Source: Candidatus Firestoneibacteriota bacterium (GTDB taxonomy: Bacteria; Oederibacteriota; D2-FULL-39-29; CAIOVX01). Taken from it: a stretch of DNA of 57,689 nt. The position numbers were made by a program, and so were the translations under genes. Shown here piece by piece: positions 50,009 to 57,689 of this stretch. Below the pieces are notes generated by a model, which saw only the letters and a list, made by a program, of their open reading frames with translations, searched no databases and was not told where the DNA came from. Numbering within the stretch: the first letter of the stretch is position 1; every line of letters starts with the position of its first letter. The stretch lies in assembly GCA_903861835.1 (NCBI GenBank), contig CAIOVX010000089.1, positions 1 to 57,689 on the forward strand, read 5' to 3'.

Positions 50009-53000
50009 CTATTTCTTGCTTACACTAATTCTAAATCCCTTTACCTGCGAAGGGACAAAGCTTCCCGCGTTAAAGGTGCCGTTCTTGCAAACCACCGGCT
50101 CATCCTCCAGAGTCCTGACGGAAACACTCTCTCCGCCCGTCTCAATATTTACATACGCGCCGTCCGGAGCGGCAGCCCCTATTAGGAGCATATAAGTTCC
50201 ACTGCCGGTGTTATAGAGTGTGCCGTGAACATCGGAAGAGCTTATGCTGAAGCGCCTGTCGGAGGGCACAAAATCCTGTTCAGTTGTGGCGCCCGAAGCC
50301 GGCAGGCTCTTGCAGAGTTTCCACCAGTTAAGGTGCCCTTTGCCGGCAGCCGGCCACAATATTATAGGCGTGTCGGCGTACATAGCCCCGCACGCGCCGA
50401 TACTGCCCGAGAGCGTGTCCGTAACGGGAGCAAGCCCCGCGCCGATTCCGTATCTTCTATTGCTCGACTTCGGGTACTTGCTTAAATCCTTGAACGCGCA
50501 GAGGTCAAACTCCGCGAAGGCCAGCTCGGTCGGATTAAAATCACCCGGCTCCCCTATGAGGAAACCTTTCTGCCCTACTATTTTCCGAAGCGCCTTCATA
50601 CAAAGCGCAAAGGGCGCGGCGTTCACCAGGTCGGCCCCGTCGTATTTAAAAGAGACCTTCTCGCCAAGCACGGTAAACTCGCCCTGCGGAAGTTTGTTGC
50701 TGAAAAAATTCACCCCGTTCACAAAGATGCCGTCCTGGTCCTGCTTCAGGTACTGCTTGAACCAGGAATCATCTCCCGCCATTTCCTTTAAGTCCTTTAT
50801 TTCAATGGAGACGCCCACCCTCATTCCCTCGGCATGGGCCGCTTCAACCAACTTTGCGAGCATTTGAGATCTCCAGCCGGCACCGAGGAGGAGGACATTG
50901 CAGCCTTCCGCAGACATAGATCCTATGTCAGAGACGGAAGGCAACCGGTCCTTAGCGAAATAAACCCTTGCTCCTATAAGCAGATTCCTGTCATCGGAAA
51001 GAGCGTCTGGCCTTGACGATCTCTTCCTTGACCCGGACGCGAAGGTCAGGGTGTTCTTGTAACTGAACGACTCGCTCTCATTGAAACCCTTTGACTCGCC
51101 TTCATAGAGATTCCAACCCGTTGAGAAACAGGGGTCCCCTCTCATAGAGCCTTCCCAGGTAGGGACCGGGGACATTCCGGAGTTGGGACGTATTAGCGAG
51201 AAAGACCCGAAATCAGTCTTGGTGCCGGCTATGGAAATGGCCTTTTCCAGGGCGAACTCGGTAAAAGAGGCCGCAGGCGCGCCGGGCAAATGCGCCAAGT
51301 CATAGGATGCCGCCACAAAGAGCAGCGGCTTGTCGGTAACTACAGGCTTTGCGTCCTTCTTCAGGTCAATATCCAGCGGAACGTGCTTGTAGCCCTGAAT
51401 CACCGATTGCCACTGGCTCATCTTGTAATACTGATTCTCGTCGGGGAATGCGTACCCGAAATTGAATTGCTTTGCCCGGTTCGGGTTCGGTTCTTTGTAG
51501 AGCATGTCGTCAAGATTCACCGACATCGCAGCCCAGTCCAGCGCATAGGTTTCATTCGCGGGAAGCTCCAACGTAATCGCCGTAATTATAATGCCTGAAT
51601 CAAAGACCCTCACCCGCTGGCGCGCTATCCAGGGTATATCCTGCATTCTGTTTTCATATATCTTTGGGCGGCACTCCGTCTCAAATATCAATTCATCAGC
51701 CGCTTCCTTAATAACTTTAAGCTTCGCATTCCTGTCCGCGCTCGCATAGGCGATGCCCCACTCCCCCGAATAATAAGCCATCCTGCTAGTTGAAACTGAC
51801 AGAGCCGGAATGGTATCCAGAGACTTCCACGCAAAAGTCGAGTTTATTCTTTGCCAGGAGGTTTTCCTTACCTTCGGGAAACCGCGATCCCACCAGCCGA
51901 GGGAAGACAAGCCTCTTTGTTCAACGCAGGAGAGCTCTCCGCCTCGCGTTGTATCCCAGGTGTAGCGGAAATTATTTCCCGTGACTATCACTTTGCTCCC
52001 GGCATATTCTATTTGCATCGCTTTCGCTTCCGCAGGCTTTAATAGGAGCGCTCCCGCAAAGACGGCAACGAAAAGCAGAACGGCTTTCTTTCCCTTTGGA
52101 TTTCTTCTCTTAAGAAAACCGGTGAAGGCGGTAGAGCGCCTGACGAATATTTCCGCCGCAAAGAATATCAGGGCCAGCACCAGCCAGAGCACGGGGTCTA
52201 CCTCGAAATGAGTGACTGCTTTCCCGCCGGACATGAGTTTTCCGGATTCGGGCTTGAATACTCCGCCCGTGTACTCGCTCAGATTCTTCAAAGTCTCTAT
52301 TCCTTTTTCAGGCGCGTCAAACTCCGCCGCGTAAGACTTCGTCCAGGAGAATACCCTCGTGGCCTTGCCCGTGGAAACAAAGAACGCAGCATCGCATTTT
52401 TTCAGCTTTGTGAGCACCGCCGGACTTGTCTTGATTTCTGCCTCTTCTGTCTTCCCCTCAACACGCCTGTAGATTTTCTGTTCCGGCTGGGATTCAATGA
52501 TGGTGAAGACCGGATAGCCCTCCGCGAATTTCATCTCCGGATTTATAAGCTGATACGGAGGCAGAAGATCAGACGCCACAAGCTGAACCCAGAACTTCTC
52601 AAACCCCGCGGAGTCCTGCTCTATCCAATTTGAGATCCAGGCCGAGGAAACTGAAGACATAAAGGCCGACGCCTGCCCGCGCCCGTAGCGCATCCTGGCA
52701 AGCAGGGGTTCCTGTTTGTTTGAAATAGTTAGCGGAGTCCACGCGTGCTGGCGGGTCCCGGCGCGGTTGTAGCCGGAGAGTTTCGGCATCGCGGAAATAT
52801 CGAGCCCGAGCAGAGCGGGGTCCTCGTCCTTCTTGCTGGCCGAGAGCGCGGCCTCTACTATGAGTTTATCCTGGAAGTTCTTAGCATCCTGCACAACAAT
52901 GGAAGGTATCTCTTTCACGGATTTAACGTGATAAAACCTGCCTTTTCCCGCATAGGCAAGCGTATTCAGCAATTTTTCGTTCGCGTTAAGGCCCACGGCT

Positions 53001-54532
53001 ACCGCCGAAAGCGTCATATTATTCTTTTCTATGGATGAAAGGAGTAGCCCGTAATCCGGGCTTTCAGTCTCTTTACCGTCCGAGATGATGACAAGGTGCT
53101 TATAGGCCACATCCGCTTCCTTGATAATCCTCAGCGCCTCGCTCAAAGCTCCGTAAATGTTTGTCATTCCGAGTGCGCCAAGCCTCGCTATTTCATACTT
53201 CAGCGGGTCAAGATCTGTAACTTTGGTAAGCGGGATAATATTATGATAATCGGAGTCGAAGGAGACCAGCGCGAGCATATCCTTCTTGCCGAGATTTTCC
53301 ACGGCAGCTATGGCTATTTCCTTCGCGATATCTATCTTTCCGACCGCGGCGGAAACGCCTTCGTTCATTGACCACGAGTTGTCAAAGACAATGCCAACAG
53401 CAAACGGCGGATATTCTTTCTTGGGACGGAGCAGAACCGGGAAGACCGGCTCCAGTGAGGTGCCGAGATAACCGCCTGCGCCGTAAGAGTTGATACCTCC
53501 CGTGAAAAGAATTGAACCGCCGTCAGAGACATACTTTTCAAGCGCGTCCAGCTGGTCTGCCTTGAACGCTTTGGCCGGAACATTATCCAGCACCACGCAG
53601 TCGCACGCAAATTGCGCCGGCAGGCTGTCCGGGGCTAAAACCTTTACCGTCATCTTGTTCGCCTCAAGAGTCGCCTTTAACGGATGCTGGGAAGGCGGAA
53701 TCCTGGAAATTACAAGAACACGCGGGGCGAGCGGCGTATATATGAAGGCAGTTGCCGTATTATTCCAGTTACAATTGTCCGGGTCGAACTTCGCCCTCGC
53801 TTCCACGCGGTGCATTCCGGTCTTGCTGAAACTTACCGGCAGGCTTGCCGAAGTAAGCCCGGGCGAGAGCCTTACCTTCTTGCTGCTTATTTCATCCCCG
53901 TCCGCGAAAAGCGTCAGTTCACAAAGGGTCGGCTCGGTGCAGCGCAGCCAGACTTCCACCGGCGCGGGGAGGTTCTGCCAGGATACGGGGGGTGTGATTA
54001 GCCCGGTGACCGCTCCTTCGTTTTTAACACGCGGGAGCGGGTGGGCATAGATCTTCACGCCTTCTTTTTGAAACTTCGGAATAAGCGAAAGCGGATCCGC
54101 GGCGGTGTAGAGCCCGTCGGAAAGAAGCAGTATCCTTTTTTCTCCGGAGCCCTTGAAATTATTTGCAGCGGTGTTGAGCGTTTCGGTAATGTCAGAGACC
54201 CCGCGGTCCTCTTTGCCGAACTCAAAGACCTGGCAGGGCAGGTTTTCTTTCGCGGCCTCCCGTTTGGCATCTTCAATTGTTTTGCCGGCGAGCCTGGTTC
54301 CCTCGTCGCTTATTGACGCCGACCTGTCCACCGCCACCATAAGTTCAACCTTATGCGTGGGGTAATTGCCCGGCAGGCGCACATCAAGCATAAAAGCAGC
54401 GACCAAAGCGAGAAGCCCCAGACGCAGCCCCAAAAGGATAAGCAGGCGCGCGCCTTTCCACGGAAGATCCGTTCGCAGGGCAATGTAAAGCGTGCCCGCA
54501 ATTATGAGGACTAGCAGTATCGCGTAAAACAT
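50009..54532 (-). CDS. VWA-domain membrane protein fused to a glycosidase-like domain
   Basis: A 1507-residue protein. The ATG at 54532 is used because the longer frame starts with TTG inside the upstream gene. Residues 1-55 hold two helices. A first von Willebrand A domain starts with VAVDRSASIS (D69), an amidotransferase-like region lies near 275-370, and a second VWA domain begins with a complete MIDAS motif DNSWS at 384-388. A helix at 781-798 ends this BatA/aerotolerance-like part. Residues 815-838 look like a second signal peptide (LLFVAVFAGALLLKPAEAKA), and 839-1507 resemble a secreted TIM-barrel glycosidase with an N-terminal beta domain. The whole frame is open, so this is one gene as read. 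Confidence 0.8.
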   Translation of the reverse strand: MFYAILLVLIIAGTLYIALRTDLPWKGARLLILLGLRLGLLALVAAFMLDVRLPGNYPTHKVELMVAVDRSASISDEGTRLAGKTIEDAKREAAKENLPCQVFEFGKEDRGVSDITETLNTAANNFKGSGEKRILLLSDGLYTAADPLSLIPKFQKEGVKIYAHPLPRVKNEGAVTGLITPPVSWQNLPAPVEVWLRCTEPTLCELTLFADGDEISSKKVRLSPGLTSASLPVSFSKTGMHRVEARAKFDPDNCNWNNTATAFIYTPLAPRVLVISRIPPSQHPLKATLEANKMTVKVLAPDSLPAQFACDCVVLDNVPAKAFKADQLDALEKYVSDGGSILFTGGINSYGAGGYLGTSLEPVFPVLLRPKKEYPPFAVGIVFDNSWSMNEGVSAAVGKIDIAKEIAIAAVENLGKKDMLALVSFDSDYHNIIPLTKVTDLDPLKYEIARLGALGMTNIYGALSEALRIIKEADVAYKHLVIISDGKETESPDYGLLLSSIEKNNMTLSAVAVGLNANEKLLNTLAYAGKGRFYHVKSVKEIPSIVVQDAKNFQDKLIVEAALSASKKDEDPALLGLDISAMPKLSGYNRAGTRQHAWTPLTISNKQEPLLARMRYGRGQASAFMSSVSSAWISNWIEQDSAGFEKFWVQLVASDLLPPYQLINPEMKFAEGYPVFTIIESQPEQKIYRRVEGKTEEAEIKTSPAVLTKLKKCDAAFFVSTGKATRVFSWTKSYAAEFDAPEKGIETLKNLSEYTGGVFKPESGKLMSGGKAVTHFEVDPVLWLVLALIFFAAEIFVRRSTAFTGFLKRRNPKGKKAVLLFVAVFAGALLLKPAEAKAMQIEYAGSKVIVTGNNFRYTWDTTRGGELSCVEQRGLSSLGWWDRGFPKVRKTSWQRINSTFAWKSLDTIPALSVSTSRMAYYSGEWGIAYASADRNAKLKVIKEAADELIFETECRPKIYENRMQDIPWIARQRVRVFDSGIIITAITLELPANETYALDWAAMSVNLDDMLYKEPNPNRAKQFNFGYAFPDENQYYKMSQWQSVIQGYKHVPLDIDLKKDAKPVVTDKPLLFVAASYDLAHLPGAPAASFTEFALEKAISIAGTKTDFGSFSLIRPNSGMSPVPTWEGSMRGDPCFSTGWNLYEGESKGFNESESFSYKNTLTFASGSRKRSSRPDALSDDRNLLIGARVYFAKDRLPSVSDIGSMSAEGCNVLLLGAGWRSQMLAKLVEAAHAEGMRVGVSIEIKDLKEMAGDDSWFKQYLKQDQDGIFVNGVNFFSNKLPQGEFTVLGEKVSFKYDGADLVNAAPFALCMKALRKIVGQKGFLIGEPGDFNPTELAFAEFDLCAFKDLSKYPKSSNRRYGIGAGLAPVTDTLSGSIGACGAMYADTPIILWPAAGKGHLNWWKLCKSLPASGATTEQDFVPSDRRFSISSSDVHGTLYNTGSGTYMLLIGAAAPDGAYVNIETGGESVSVRTLEDEPVVCKNGTFNAGSFVPSQVKGFRISVSKK

Positions 54533-54542
54533 TTTAGGGTTT

Positions 54543-56243
54543 CTACTCCGTGTACCTTTTATGGAACAATATCCATTCAAGACCCAGCAGAATCATTGCC
54601 AGAACTGTCATTAGCGGGGCAAGCGACCTTCTTCCCGGAGGAAGCGCGCTCTCGTTGCCGGAAACATTTCGGAGGTCTGACTCTCCCGCGTCAAGCAGGC
54701 TGAACGCGTGGCTCCTGTTGTCGGCTTTACTCTCAATAAATCCTATTTTTCTGGAGGTCCAGCCGTTTATGTATTCCCCGGCGCGCAGAATTTCCTGGCG
54801 GGGAAGCATCCAGGAAAGCGAGTTCTTCATTAGCGCGGGAAAGGATGGCGTGAGCGGAAGACGGGAACTCGCCGCCGAAGCGGGTATGCCTATATAAAAG
54901 ATCCTGATGCCGTTTATTTCTCCCGCCCAGATGATCGGCTTATCTTCGGCCCAGACAAGCGGCTTCGCCCAGCCCGGAACTTTTGTAAGCACCACCCCCT
55001 TAACGCTTAAGCCCCTGAGGTTTACATCTTTGAGCAGAGGGTCGTCAGCCTGGCGGTCTATGACCACAGGCTTGTCAAGCAGTCCCTGGACTTCCACGAA
55101 GCCGGAAAGATACGGGCAGATTATCACAGAACTGTTTTTCGGCAGGACTGACGGCATTATATTTACAAAGACAGAGGCCGCGCCGCCTTCTCCCTCAGCG
55201 CCGGAAACCGGATAGCCCACTCCCTCCGCGCGAAGAGCAGCGAGCACCGAGAGCACATAGGTATTCCTGCTCTTTATGTCAGGCCAAACAACATTCACCC
55301 GCATCTCGTCTATAGAGGGGACTATCACCCTCGCTTCATTGTCAATGTCCAACCGGTCTTCAATACCGCGGGCTGAAAGCGTCACGTTTACGGCCGCCCT
55401 TCCGGATTCCGTAAACCTAATGGTTTCTTCCCTGGCAGTCCCCGGAGCCACACCTCTTTCCTCATAAGTCCCGCCGGTCCTTCCGTTTCCGAAAACGGCG
55501 CCCGAAAGGGTTGCGTTATTTTCTCCGTAATTCGCCACGGTGAATTTCGCAATAATGTCGTCGCCCGCGCGTTCAGCCGAGAGCGCTATGATTCCCGCGT
55601 TCCATTTTGCGTGCGGCGCGATCCAAGATCTCACGCGGGTTCCCCAGGCTGATTCCGGCGGCTCGCGGTCGGTGAACATATATATTTCCGTTCCCTCTTT
55701 ATTCCCCCAGAGTTTAAACGCCTTCTCCAGCATGGCCAAAACATCAACCGGCCCGTCAAAACTTTCAATGCCTTCTATCTTCCGGACTGTCTCGCGCGAA
55801 GGAACTCCCGAGGGATAAATGACGCGAAGTTCATCGGCCGCTTCCACAACGCTGACTAAGGAGCCCGCGTCCAGGGATTCGGCAATCTTTGCCGCGGCTG
55901 CCTTCGCCTTTTCAAAGTTGCTCTTTCCGGAAGAGACCGCGTTCATACTCGCCGAATTATCCATAAGAATTATCAGAGATTTTGCCTTTACCGGAGAAAC
56001 CCCCACGCTTAAATCAGCGGCGGCAAAGACGAGCAATGTAATGATAAGCGCCGTAAGGGTGAATCCAAGGAAGCGTTTGAAACGCTCGGAAGATCTGCCG
56101 AAGGGCTCGGCGCCGAGGAACTTTTCCCAGAGAAAAAGAGCGCTCGTGTTGATTCTTTTCCTCGGCAGCGGCATAAGGTAAAGTATGAGCGGAATGATTA
56201 TGAATAAAAGCAGCCAGAGATATCCTGGATTGCTGAAACTCAT
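54543..56243 (-). CDS. BatA-like VWA-domain membrane protein
   Basis: A 566-residue membrane protein of the BatA/aerotolerance type. The N-terminus SFSNPGYLWLLLFIIIPLILYL holds the first helix, a second is near 58-76, and the VWA MIDAS motif MDNSASMN follows near 95-102. A beta-rich middle follows, and the last hydrophobic segment is near 545-560. Such proteins occur with MoxR ATPases and DUF58 proteins in complexes of uncertain role. Neither of those is present here. The start overlaps the upstream gene by 4 bp (ATGA). Function is uncertain, but a membrane-linked metal-binding interaction module is likely. Confidence 0.82.
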   Translation of the reverse strand: MSFSNPGYLWLLLFIIIPLILYLMPLPRKRINTSALFLWEKFLGAEPFGRSSERFKRFLGFTLTALIITLLVFAAADLSVGVSPVKAKSLIILMDNSASMNAVSSGKSNFEKAKAAAAKIAESLDAGSLVSVVEAADELRVIYPSGVPSRETVRKIEGIESFDGPVDVLAMLEKAFKLWGNKEGTEIYMFTDREPPESAWGTRVRSWIAPHAKWNAGIIALSAERAGDDIIAKFTVANYGENNATLSGAVFGNGRTGGTYEERGVAPGTAREETIRFTESGRAAVNVTLSARGIEDRLDIDNEARVIVPSIDEMRVNVVWPDIKSRNTYVLSVLAALRAEGVGYPVSGAEGEGGAASVFVNIMPSVLPKNSSVIICPYLSGFVEVQGLLDKPVVIDRQADDPLLKDVNLRGLSVKGVVLTKVPGWAKPLVWAEDKPIIWAGEINGIRIFYIGIPASAASSRLPLTPSFPALMKNSLSWMLPRQEILRAGEYINGWTSRKIGFIESKADNRSHAFSLLDAGESDLRNVSGNESALPPGRRSLAPLMTVLAMILLGLEWILFHKRYTE

Positions 56244-57556
56244 TTCTCCTCCTTGCGGAGGCGTTCAAAATATCCCTTCACGACCCCAAGGAGAGAATCC
56301 GGCAGGGGCTCCTGGTTGAGCACCCCGTCGCTGCTTTTTACCTGCGCGTCCGGCGCGGCCTTGTCCGTGATTTCCGCGAGTTTTGATTTGGTCATCCTCG
56401 CGGCCAGCGCGAACTCCGGCAATTGCATCTGTTGATCCCGTCCCGGCTGGCGCGTAACGGCCCTGCCGGCGGAGATAATTTCAAAACCGGTTTTATCCGG
56501 CGACTTTGCCATTCTTGAAGCCGTGCCGCGCGGATCCTTGGATACCGCTCCCGCGAGCGTGCCCTTGTCGTCCTTGCCGCCCTTTGTTCCTTTTGCTTTG
56601 TCCCCCGAAGCTTCCTCGCCCATCACCGCTATATCGGTTCCCTTGCCCGCGGCCGCCTGGTCCTTCGCCTTTTCTTTCTTTGAGGCCTGCAGGTCCTTGA
56701 GCAGCTGCGCGTCAAGCTTGACGGGATTTATTTTTTCTTCTTCTTTGTTCTGGCTGTTCTTCTCGCCGGAGAGCTCGTCCTTGTCCCACCTGATGGGGGT
56801 CACGCCTTCCATATCTATTTCCTGTTTCTCTGTGACCTGATCCATCAGCTTGTCAACCATCTCGTTCGTGATTTTAACCGCTTCTTTTTCTGCCTTCTCA
56901 GGTTTTATTTCCTTAAACTCTTCCGCCTGTTCTTTCGTGATCGGCTTTCTGGCTTCCTCTTTCGGCTTCTCCTCTTTCTGCGCCGCCGAAGCCGCGCTCT
57001 TTACCGGACCAGAAGTCTGGGAAGTCACCTTCTTGATGGCGGTAAGCTCTTTGACGGAAAGGCGGCTGTCGGAAGAAGTGAAAATGAGCGTGACCGCGTA
57101 AAGAATAAAGACCACGCCTGAAACTTTTCCGAGGAAGCGCCACCTGTCAACACGGGCAAGCGCGTACCTGTTTTTCACCTGAACCTTTTCAAGGGCAGCC
57201 GAGGCGAGCGAACTTGTCAGCGTTCCGAGCCAGCCGTACCGCTTCAGGTCTTTTTCAAACTCAAAGGCCGAGGAGAAAAGGTCTCCAGTTCCGGCGCGCT
57301 CGTCAAGCAGTTTGAAGAGTTCCAGCACATCCGGGGTTCTCTTTGTGCCGCGAAAGTAAACAACGCCTGCCGCTATAAGAAAACCGAGCGGAACAAGAAA
57401 CACCCAAAAGAACGGGAATTTAAAGGCCTGTCTTAAAACAAGGAAGGTTAAAAGAGCATTAAGGGCAATAGCAGCGATAAAGAGTACTCTGTTAAAGCAG
57501 TACTCAAAAAGCCATAGGTTTCTGACTTTTATTAGAATACCTTCCCTGGGTTTCAA
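56240..57556 (-). CDS. DUF4175-like membrane protein with charged Lys/Glu-rich region
   Basis: A 438-residue protein with a TTG start supported by AAGGAG eight bases upstream. Two helices lie near the N-terminus (about 22-40 and 50-70) and another near 142-160, giving a topology like DUF4175 proteins. Residues 175-330 are highly charged and low-complexity (repeated KEEKPKEE-type and KGTKGGKDDKG-type stretches), probably disordered. The C-terminus ends in a helix. It is the first gene of the VWA-glycosidase operon and overlaps the BatA-like gene by 4 bp. Function is unknown. Its composition and position suggest a scaffold for the VWA proteins. Confidence 0.65.
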   Translation of the reverse strand: MKPREGILIKVRNLWLFEYCFNRVLFIAAIALNALLTFLVLRQAFKFPFFWVFLVPLGFLIAAGVVYFRGTKRTPDVLELFKLLDERAGTGDLFSSAFEFEKDLKRYGWLGTLTSSLASAALEKVQVKNRYALARVDRWRFLGKVSGVVFILYAVTLIFTSSDSRLSVKELTAIKKVTSQTSGPVKSAASAAQKEEKPKEEARKPITKEQAEEFKEIKPEKAEKEAVKITNEMVDKLMDQVTEKQEIDMEGVTPIRWDKDELSGEKNSQNKEEEKINPVKLDAQLLKDLQASKKEKAKDQAAAGKGTDIAVMGEEASGDKAKGTKGGKDDKGTLAGAVSKDPRGTASRMAKSPDKTGFEIISAGRAVTRQPGRDQQMQLPEFALAARMTKSKLAEITDKAAPDAQVKSSDGVLNQEPLPDSLLGVVKGYFERLRKEEK

Positions 57557-57580
57557 ACAAAAACTCCTTAAAAATATTAT

Positions 57581-57668
57581 CGTTTATAACGTAAACCGAA
57601 AACACAAGAAAATCTCGTTTATAACGTAAGACTAAACCTTGATTTGCCTTGCTGTTGCTTTACGTTAT
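57581..57668. repeat. 9-bp ACGTT-type units (reverse orientation)
   Basis: Scattered units CGTTTATAACGTAA at 57581-57594 and 57616-57629, and TTTACGTTATT near 57659. They lie upstream of the VWA operon start, in the reverse orientation seen upstream of other blocks. The array may continue beyond the window edge. Confidence 0.65.
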
Positions 57669-57689
57669 TCTGCTATGCCAGACGTAGTC

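Overview
The window reads as a chromosomal segment of an uncultivated diderm bacterium. An outer membrane is implied by a Lol-type lipoprotein-release transporter, a putative beta-barrel protein ending in Phe, and a Wzm/Wzt-type polysaccharide exporter. Translation and amino-acid genes (lysS, cysS, rlmB, aroA, tyrA, ilvE) are mixed with many glycoside hydrolases, radical SAM enzymes, FAD oxidoreductases, and MttB-like and URO-D-like proteins. That mixture is typical of candidate phyla of the Omnitrophota / Firestonebacteria / PVC kind, but no rRNA or marker gene here allows an assignment. About 48 genes are supported, 37 of them on the minus strand. No tRNA, rRNA, CRISPR array, insertion sequence or phage gene was seen.

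Layout. 65-11072 (minus): an MttB-like methyltransferase, then a surface-polysaccharide cluster with two GT2 glycosyltransferases, a B12-type radical SAM enzyme, a SPASM radical SAM enzyme, an ABC exporter whose ATPase carries an NHL beta-propeller, WecB and a DegT/StrS aminotransferase. 11170-14796 (minus): a secreted protein, aroA, a PPC-domain protein and tyrA. 14868-18621: a GH31 glycosidase, a URO-D-like protein, a small Cys-rich protein (plus) and a 4-oxalocrotonate-tautomerase-like enzyme. 18821-23873: three tandem FAD oxidoreductases facing an AraC regulator with a PocR domain. 23925-30550 (minus): a GDSL hydrolase, a DUF4337-like membrane protein, a GGQ release-factor-like protein, a small non-coding RNA candidate, and the operon lysS-lolC-lolD-ilvE. 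30801-35807 (plus): ABC transporter plus TPR protein, then an arsenite-efflux module ACR3-DGC-thioredoxin-CcdA. 35892-45425 (minus): outer-membrane protein, rlmB, cysS, MauE/DoxX, rhodanese, a chimeric periplasmic-binding protein, GH57, TPR and PHP proteins. 45627-57556 (minus): a four-gene operon of a DUF4175-like membrane protein, a BatA-like VWA protein, a 1507-residue VWA/glycosidase-like fusion and a secreted GH42-like protein.

Two results stand out. First, the PocR/AraC gene, the tautomerase and the FAD oxidoreductase operon share one palindromic operator (TAGCA-N5-TGCTA). It lies between the divergent tautomerase and oxidoreductase promoters and again inside the regulator's own promoter, which outlines a small self-regulated catabolic regulon. 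Second, intergenic spaces carry three families of degenerate arrays with strict short periods: 9-bp ACGTTAWRA, 9-bp TAATC-type and 7-bp CAAATCN/CAAGCAC. These sit in opposite orientation at the two ends of gene blocks and directly against stop codons.

Other oddities are the Wzt-NHL fusion, the VWA-glycosidase fusion, a binding protein with an inserted CsgG/FlgO-like domain, an ArsR-like operator with no arsR gene, and probable leaderless mRNAs for araC and the rhodanese gene.
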